The notes under the pieces: generated by a model
Database searches by the model: none
Told to the model about the DNA's origin: nothing
What the model saw: only the letters and a program-made list of their open reading frames with translations
DNA from: DAISKN01 sp964553925
GTDB taxonomy: Bacteria; Acidobacteriota; Vicinamibacteria; Marinacidobacterales; SMYC01
Assembly (NCBI GenBank): GCA_964553925.1
Contig: CAZKNR010000413.1
Coordinates: 9,237-73,236, forward strand
DNA: 64,000 nt
Reading direction: 5' to 3'
Part shown: positions 59,460 to 64,000 of the stretch, piece after piece
Position numbering within the stretch: the stretch's first letter is position 1
Layout of the letters: the number at the start of each line of letters is the position of its first letter
Program-made: the position numbers and the translations under genes

Positions 59460-59475
59460 GCGAGTGCATGGAGAA
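59436..59475 (+). repeat. 40-base segment nearly identical to clpA codons
   Basis: Bases 59436-59475 match clpA 56925-56964 at 37 of 40 positions. In the matching frame they read EFLRYDMSECMEN, against EFLRYDMSEYMEK in ClpA. Similarity stops abruptly at both ends. The segment begins inside the RHS remnant in a different frame. Confidence 0.8.
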
Positions 59476-59545
59476 CCGCCGGAAGGGAATCCAGGTGTGC
59501 AGGATCTCGAACGCGGTGAGTTTCGGAAGGTGCGGCGAAAGCGCC

Positions 59546-60586
59546 CTACCGGTACCCGACGACATGAATCGTCGCCCCGCTCCGCGCCGCCGCCATCGAG
59601 GCGCTCACCGCGAGCGCCATCGGAGTGGCGGCTACGAAGGCCGACCACATTCCGGCCCGAGTCAGACGGTCCAGGGGGACCCGCTTGTTGGGATCGGTCC
59701 GGTACATGTGGGTGTAGAGCGCGTTTCGGGGCAGGCCCGAATAGCGATTGAAGGCGCTCTGAATCCAGCCGAAGGGATTCTGGCGCAAGGAAAAATGATG
59801 CACCGAGGCGCAGGTGAAGTCCGAGCGCTCGAGAAGACGCCAGAGTGCGTCGGCGGGGAAGTGATACAGGTGACGAGGCGGGTCGAGGTGAAACCAGGCC
59901 GGACCGCTCCAGCGGGACTGCACGCTCGAGAAATTGGGAACCGCGACGACGATCCTGCCCCCGGGGCGTAGAACCCGCCGGCACTCCTCGAGGGTCCCGC
60001 GGGGATCGGCCAGGTGCTCGAGGACGTGCCATAGGATCGCTTCATCGAAGAAGTCGGACGGGTACCGCGCTTCGACGAGCCTGGGAGCGATCCGGATCTC
60101 TGCCCGAGAGTCCGCTCCTCGCACCGCGTCCGGGCTCACCTCGAAGCCGTGGGTCTCGAAACCCATGTCCGCGAGCGGAGCGAGAAGAACTCCCCGCCCG
60201 CAACCGATATCGAGCACCCGCGCCCCCTTTCGAAGGTCGCGGGAGAGGAACCGCACGTGCCTTCTTCCCACGAGGCGAACCAAGGCCTCGATCGCCGGGC
60301 GGAACTTGGTCCCGGGCTTCCCGTAGTACTCGGGCGGATAGAACGAGGCGACCTCCTCGCTTCCGAGCATGGGGTGGTAGTAGCCCAATCCGCAGTCCTC
60401 ACAAACGACGATCGGAGAGAGGACCCCTTCCACTCGATAGGTCGTTCGAGCGCGTGTCGCATCGCATACGATGCATGGCGGAACGACGATACTCTCCGGA
60501 GGCGAGACCGCGTAGACGCTCGGGGTGTAGAGCAGTGACGCGTCAGACGGCACGGCCGTCTCGGCTCGAGGAACTCTCGATGGCAT
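59546..60586 (-). CDS. SAM-dependent methyltransferase with N-terminal zinc-binding motif
   Basis: This 346-residue protein has an N-terminal CIVCDATRARTTYRV and CEDCGLGYYHPML pair of Cys-x2-Cys knuckles, then the class I methyltransferase core: ARVLDIGCGRGVLLAPLADM (SAM motif I), FDEAILWHVLEHLADPRGTL and ECRRVLRPGGRIVVAVPNFS. A helical tail ends in VSASMAAARSGATIHVVGYR. Two-knuckle methyltransferases of this type are common in sugar and glycan modification loci. The start overlaps the upstream membrane-protein gene by 44 bases. Confidence 0.85.
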   Translation of the reverse strand: MPSRVPRAETAVPSDASLLYTPSVYAVSPPESIVVPPCIVCDATRARTTYRVEGVLSPIVVCEDCGLGYYHPMLGSEEVASFYPPEYYGKPGTKFRPAIEALVRLVGRRHVRFLSRDLRKGARVLDIGCGRGVLLAPLADMGFETHGFEVSPDAVRGADSRAEIRIAPRLVEARYPSDFFDEAILWHVLEHLADPRGTLEECRRVLRPGGRIVVAVPNFSSVQSRWSGPAWFHLDPPRHLYHFPADALWRLLERSDFTCASVHHFSLRQNPFGWIQSAFNRYSGLPRNALYTHMYRTDPNKRVPLDRLTRAGMWSAFVAATPMALAVSASMAAARSGATIHVVGYR

Positions 60587-62648
60587 TCGCGATCGGTTGG
60601 GGGTGGAGCGTGTCAGCGTTCCAGATCTTGTCCCGGATCGACAAGTAGCAAAACCCGATGACGGCAGCGGCGACCAGGGGTCGAAGCCGCGGACGGCTCC
60701 AGAGCCAGGCGAGGGGAAGAGCCCCGAGAAGACAGGCGAATGGAGCGTAGAAGAGGTCCTCTTTCGCGTGAAGAAAGATGCGAGGGAGAAACGCGGGATC
60801 CTTCAGCACCAGCATGAAGGCATAGGTGGACAGCCCCGCCCAGATCCAGCACCGGTGGTCATGAGAGGCTTGACTCCGCCTTAGAAAGCCGAGGCCCGCG
60901 ATCGACAATAGAACGTAGACGACGTGCCCGTTCTGCAGGATTCGAACGCTATCCCGCAGTTGGTTCCCGAGAAAATAGAACGTCGCCGGTGGGTCGTAGT
61001 CCGACGCCCGCGCGAGCAGAACGCCGCTTGCCGGAGACGGCGTCAGCATCGCGGCGACGTAGGGCGCGTAAAAGAGGGCCACGGCGGCAACGAAGCCAAT
61101 GGCGAAGCCGGCGAGCATCGGTGGAACGAGTGACCTGCGCCCCTCTCGCACTTCTCCAAAGAGCAGAAGGAGGAGCGCGTAACAGAATATGAAGATTGAG
61201 ATCTGGACGAGCGCCACGGTATAGGACAGCGCAACCACCGCCGTGAGCAAGGCGAACCGAGCGACGCCCAAAGAACGATGCGGGGAATCCCCTCGGGAAG
61301 CTAGATACCAGAGGAAGAGCAGCACGAAGAGCGCTCCGAAGACTCCGGGAGCGTGGCCGCGGTTCGCGTGATGCCAGACCGAGATCTCCATCGCGAAGAG
61401 AATCGCGGCGAGGCGCGCCGTGACGCCGTCCGTAAAGAAAGCCTTCGCGATGAGGAACACGAGAACGAGCATCAGGGATCCCATGGCGACCGCAAGAAAC
61501 TCGAGAACGAAGCGCAGATCGCCGTGCAGTCGCGACAAGGAAAAGGCCAGGAGGTAGAAAAATGGCGGGTAGGGAGCGCCGAAGGACTGCCGGGAGGCTT
61601 CTTCCGGGCTTTTATCCTCTCGCCCTATCTCCATCAGAACGGCATCGGAGGTGATGCTGCGGCTGAGGGTTCTCGAGTAATCGAGGAGGCCGGTGTAGGA
61701 GAAATCGGCTGAGGAAAGCCAGGAAACCTGGATCCCGTGCAGGGGAACGTCCGGCGGCAGGTGGTTGGGAAAGAAGATCAAGACGGAATGCACCAGGGCG
61801 GCGATGGCGAAGAGCCTGGAAACGAAGTGAGCGTCGAAGCACTCCTTTCCGAGAACTCTGGTGACGGCGAAGTGTACGGCGAGAGCGAAAGGAAACACGA
61901 TCCAGAGGCGTGCGAGCGCGACCGAAGTCTCGACGGGGAATCGTGCCGTCGAAGCGCATGCGACAGCGACGAGAGCGCCGAGAGCCACCGTCGCTCGGGA
62001 GAACGAGAGCCCGGAGAGGAGCGCGAAGGCAAAGCCGGAGAGGACGAAAACGTAGAACGCCGTGTACGCCGCCCGTGAGGGTCGCAGGACCGCGCCTTGG
62101 GACATGGGGCTGACGTCAATCCAGTCGAGCCCGACGCCCGTCTCCTCGGACATGTGACTCGGTGGAGGATCGCCGCCCTCGGTGACGAGCTCGATATGGA
62201 GGGGACCTCGTTCGGCGACGCTCTGGGGCACGATAGTCCGAATGCCGCCCCAGGGATAGGAGCTCTTCGCGAAGACGAACTCGCCGAGGAGCTCGCCGTT
62301 GACCTCGAGAAGGACCTTGCCCTGGAGGCCGAACCGATGAGCTCTCAGAAAAAGACGGAGGGGAGAGCGCAGAGAATGGTAGGGGATCTCGAGCTCAGCC
62401 GACCGAGCGGTGAGACGGCCGTAGAAGTCGATGACGGCGACGGAGCCGTCGTCGTAGCGGATCGGGCCGCTCATCGCCGTCGGTGCTGAGAACTGAGCCT
62501 CTTCAGAAAGAAAATCACGGTCCATGGAGCCGATCTCGAATCGGCGGTCTTTCTGGAACTGGTAGGCCGCGTGGTAAAGGGGAGCCGCCCCGACGAGGAT
62601 GAGTGCGCCGCAGACGAGGCTCGCTTTCGAGCGCAGGGCGGAGCTCAT
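60543..62648 (-). CDS. Large polytopic membrane protein, GT-C-like, paralogue of the 52689 protein
   Basis: This 701-residue protein has one N-terminal anchor (KASLVCGALILVGAAPLYHA), a beta-rich extracytoplasmic domain (AELEIPYHSLRSPLRLFLRA; VLLEVNGELLGEFVFAKS), then at least eleven spans with loops such as HLPPDVPLHGIQVSWLSSAD and YPPFFYLLAFSLSRLHGDLR. The layout repeats that of the 52689-54623 protein, and the C-terminal KEDLFYAPFACLLGALPLAW matches its KELYWGGALLAVGAG region. A glycosyltransferase C-fold is the best guess. It shares an operon with the methyltransferase. Confidence 0.7.
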   Translation of the reverse strand: MSSALRSKASLVCGALILVGAAPLYHAAYQFQKDRRFEIGSMDRDFLSEEAQFSAPTAMSGPIRYDDGSVAVIDFYGRLTARSAELEIPYHSLRSPLRLFLRAHRFGLQGKVLLEVNGELLGEFVFAKSSYPWGGIRTIVPQSVAERGPLHIELVTEGGDPPPSHMSEETGVGLDWIDVSPMSQGAVLRPSRAAYTAFYVFVLSGFAFALLSGLSFSRATVALGALVAVACASTARFPVETSVALARLWIVFPFALAVHFAVTRVLGKECFDAHFVSRLFAIAALVHSVLIFFPNHLPPDVPLHGIQVSWLSSADFSYTGLLDYSRTLSRSITSDAVLMEIGREDKSPEEASRQSFGAPYPPFFYLLAFSLSRLHGDLRFVLEFLAVAMGSLMLVLVFLIAKAFFTDGVTARLAAILFAMEISVWHHANRGHAPGVFGALFVLLFLWYLASRGDSPHRSLGVARFALLTAVVALSYTVALVQISIFIFCYALLLLLFGEVREGRRSLVPPMLAGFAIGFVAAVALFYAPYVAAMLTPSPASGVLLARASDYDPPATFYFLGNQLRDSVRILQNGHVVYVLLSIAGLGFLRRSQASHDHRCWIWAGLSTYAFMLVLKDPAFLPRIFLHAKEDLFYAPFACLLGALPLAWLWSRPRLRPLVAAAVIGFCYLSIRDKIWNADTLHPQPIANAIESSSSRDGRAV

Positions 62649-62740
62649 GGTGAGGGATGCTACGCCGCGGCTCCGGGCCCGTGCAACACGCGGTTCGGGT
62701 TGCCCGCGCTCGCCCGATGCGGGTAGGATGTAGACCTGCG

Positions 62741-64000
62741 ATGTGTGGAATCAGCGGCTTCAATTACCGAAGCGAATCGCTGATCGACGCCATGAACCGA
62801 GCCCTCGCCCATCGGGGGCCCGACCACGGAAGCCGGTACGTCGACGATCACGTGAGCCTGGGGCACAGGCGGCTCAGTATCATCGACTTGTCGGAGCAGT
62901 CGAACCAGCCCATGTCCGACCCCGACGGCCGGTTCTGGCTGGTCTACAACGGCGAGATCTACAACTTCAAAGAGCTTCGGTCGGAGCTCGAGGGCAAGGG
63001 ATATCACTTCCGATCGCGTGGGGACGGCGAGGTCGTTCTTCATGGTTACCGCTGCTACGGCGCCGGCATACTGAGCCGCCTGAACGGTATGTTCGCCTTC
63101 GCGATCTACGATCGCGATCGCAAACGGCTCCTGCTGGCCCGGGATCCGTTCGGCATCAAGCCCCTCTACTACTACTGGGACGGAGATCGGTTCCTCTTCG
63201 CTTCCGAGATCAAAGCCATCCTCGAGCACGGCGTCCCCCGAAACGTCGATCGAAAGGCGCTCTCGGAATACTTCACGTTCCGCTTCACCCTCGGGCCCCG
63301 GACCCTCTTCGAGAACATCTACAAATTGCAGCCGGGAACCTACCTGGAGCTCGATCTCGAGAAGCACTGCATCGCCGCGACGGGGACGTTCTGGCGACCG
63401 CCCGAAGTATCGGAGGACGACCGGCCGCCCGAGGCGCTCGCGGCGGAGCTCAAGGAGCTCTTCATCGACTCGGTCCGGATGCGGCTTGCGAGCGACGTTC
63501 CCCTGGGGTTTTTTCTCTCCGGCGGGATCGATTCTTCGATAGTGGTCGCGGCGGCGAAAGCCCTGGGAGCGGATGTCCATGCTTTCTCCGCCGGCTTCGA
63601 AACGACGAACGAGCTCGGCTTCGCCCGCCTGGCCGCGCGTCACTTTGGCGCCGATTTTCACGAGGTCTTCATCGGCGAAAACGCGCTCGATCGGCTGGAC
63701 TCGATGGTCTATCACATGGATGAGCCGGTCGGGGACGCGGCGTTTCTGGCGCTCATGGTGTTGAGCGCGGAGGCATCGAAGCAGGTGAAAGTGGTCCTCG
63801 CGGGGGAGGGCGCCGACGAGCTCTTCGCCGGCTACGATCGCTACAAGGCCTTCCTGTTCGGAAACCGCATGGCGAAGGGCGTTCCCGACGGACTCCGGGG
63901 ATGCATCCCCCAGCGGCTCGGGAGCGAGAACGTCCAGCGAATGGCGCGGGTGATGGGGGAGCGGGAGGTCCCACGCCGCTATCTGGAGATCATCCGGCTC
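62741..64000 (+). CDS. asnB: Asparagine synthase (glutamine-hydrolysing), 3'-truncated by the window edge
   Basis: 420 codons are visible and the frame is open at 64000. The N-terminal Ntn amidotransferase starts MCGISGFNYR with catalytic Cys2, then NRALAHRGPDHGSRYVDDHV, LGHRRLSIIDLSEQSNQPMS and LVYNGEIYNFKEL. The synthetase domain has DVPLGFFLSGGIDSSIVVAA (pyrophosphatase loop S-G-G-x-D-S-S) and VVLAGEGADELFAGYDRYKA. AsnB amidates aspartate, or, in polysaccharide loci, sugar acids. Neighbouring methyltransferase and membrane genes favour a surface-polymer role. A TAGGAT -10 lies at 62724-62729, so the leader would be about five bases. Confidence 0.9.
   Translation, partial: MCGISGFNYRSESLIDAMNRALAHRGPDHGSRYVDDHVSLGHRRLSIIDLSEQSNQPMSDPDGRFWLVYNGEIYNFKELRSELEGKGYHFRSRGDGEVVLHGYRCYGAGILSRLNGMFAFAIYDRDRKRLLLARDPFGIKPLYYYWDGDRFLFASEIKAILEHGVPRNVDRKALSEYFTFRFTLGPRTLFENIYKLQPGTYLELDLEKHCIAATGTFWRPPEVSEDDRPPEALAAELKELFIDSVRMRLASDVPLGFFLSGGIDSSIVVAAAKALGADVHAFSAGFETTNELGFARLAARHFGADFHEVFIGENALDRLDSMVYHMDEPVGDAAFLALMVLSAEASKQVKVVLAGEGADELFAGYDRYKAFLFGNRMAKGVPDGLRGCIPQRLGSENVQRMARVMGEREVPRRYLEIIRL

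Overview
The window is GC-rich, densely packed bacterial chromosome from a free-living heterotroph. Ser/Thr kinases with WD40/PD40 propellers, the tail of an FtsX-type permease, YtcJ-like amidohydrolases, an LVIVD propeller, a DUF1579 protein and many Tat-like RRxF leaders together suggest an Acidobacteriota-like soil bacterium. This is inference; there is no rRNA gene. I found no tRNA, rRNA, CRISPR array or complete insertion sequence.

Layout. 1-2.3 kb: an exo/endonuclease-phosphatase fragment and an exported CocE-type hydrolase. 2.3-5.2 kb: an accessory island with a broken uridine-kinase-like gene, an AAA ATPase plus TOPRIM-like pair that looks like a two-gene defence system, and a ribbon-helix-helix/MazF toxin-antitoxin pair with its own promoter and operator. 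5.1-13.8 kb: a decayed stretch. It holds a frameshifted GyrI-like gene, a WD40 tail, a spermidine-dehydrogenase-like flavoprotein, a DUF4143 ATPase, a broken PIN toxin with its antitoxin, a duplicated kinase 5' end and a PD40 kinase carrying one frameshift. 13.8-34.6 kb: exported or peripheral catabolism, with a metallophosphoesterase, a TPR protein, three exported amidohydrolases, an ACMSD-like amidohydrolase, a deacetylase, gamma-glutamyltransferase, two MFS carriers, a sodium/solute symporter and an omega-aminotransferase. A divergent carrier-amidohydrolase pair occurs twice.

34.6-41.5 kb: a kinase/degenerate-cyclase/AAA/TPR fusion translationally coupled to a seven-helix membrane protein resembling PaxB-type transmembrane terpene cyclases. 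It faces an MpaB-family oxygenase and a second ACMSD-like amidohydrolase, and a 57-base repeat flanks this segment. 41.5-46.4 kb: a NTF2-like protein and a succinate dehydrogenase operon (C-A-B plus a TPR protein). 46.5-51.4 kb: a DUF58/VWA pair, gltX and a class II aldolase. 51.4-54.6 kb: an M20 hydrolase and a large membrane protein. 54.8-58.4 kb: a 58-residue zinc-binding-like protein and an N-degron proteolysis set (clpS, clpA, aat). 58.4-59.5 kb: a small scar with an integrase remnant, a DUF104/PIN toxin-antitoxin pair, an RHS remnant and a 40-base clpA-like segment. 59.5-64 kb: probable cell-surface polymer genes (methyltransferase, polytopic membrane protein, asparagine synthetase running off the edge).

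Two themes recur. Several genes have a -10 element 3-7 bases from the start codon, often as the extended form TGCTAGAAT, which predicts leaderless mRNAs. Convergent neighbours often overlap by 13-51 bases at their 3' ends. Start sites, function names and lesion positions come from reading the sequence; no database search was run.
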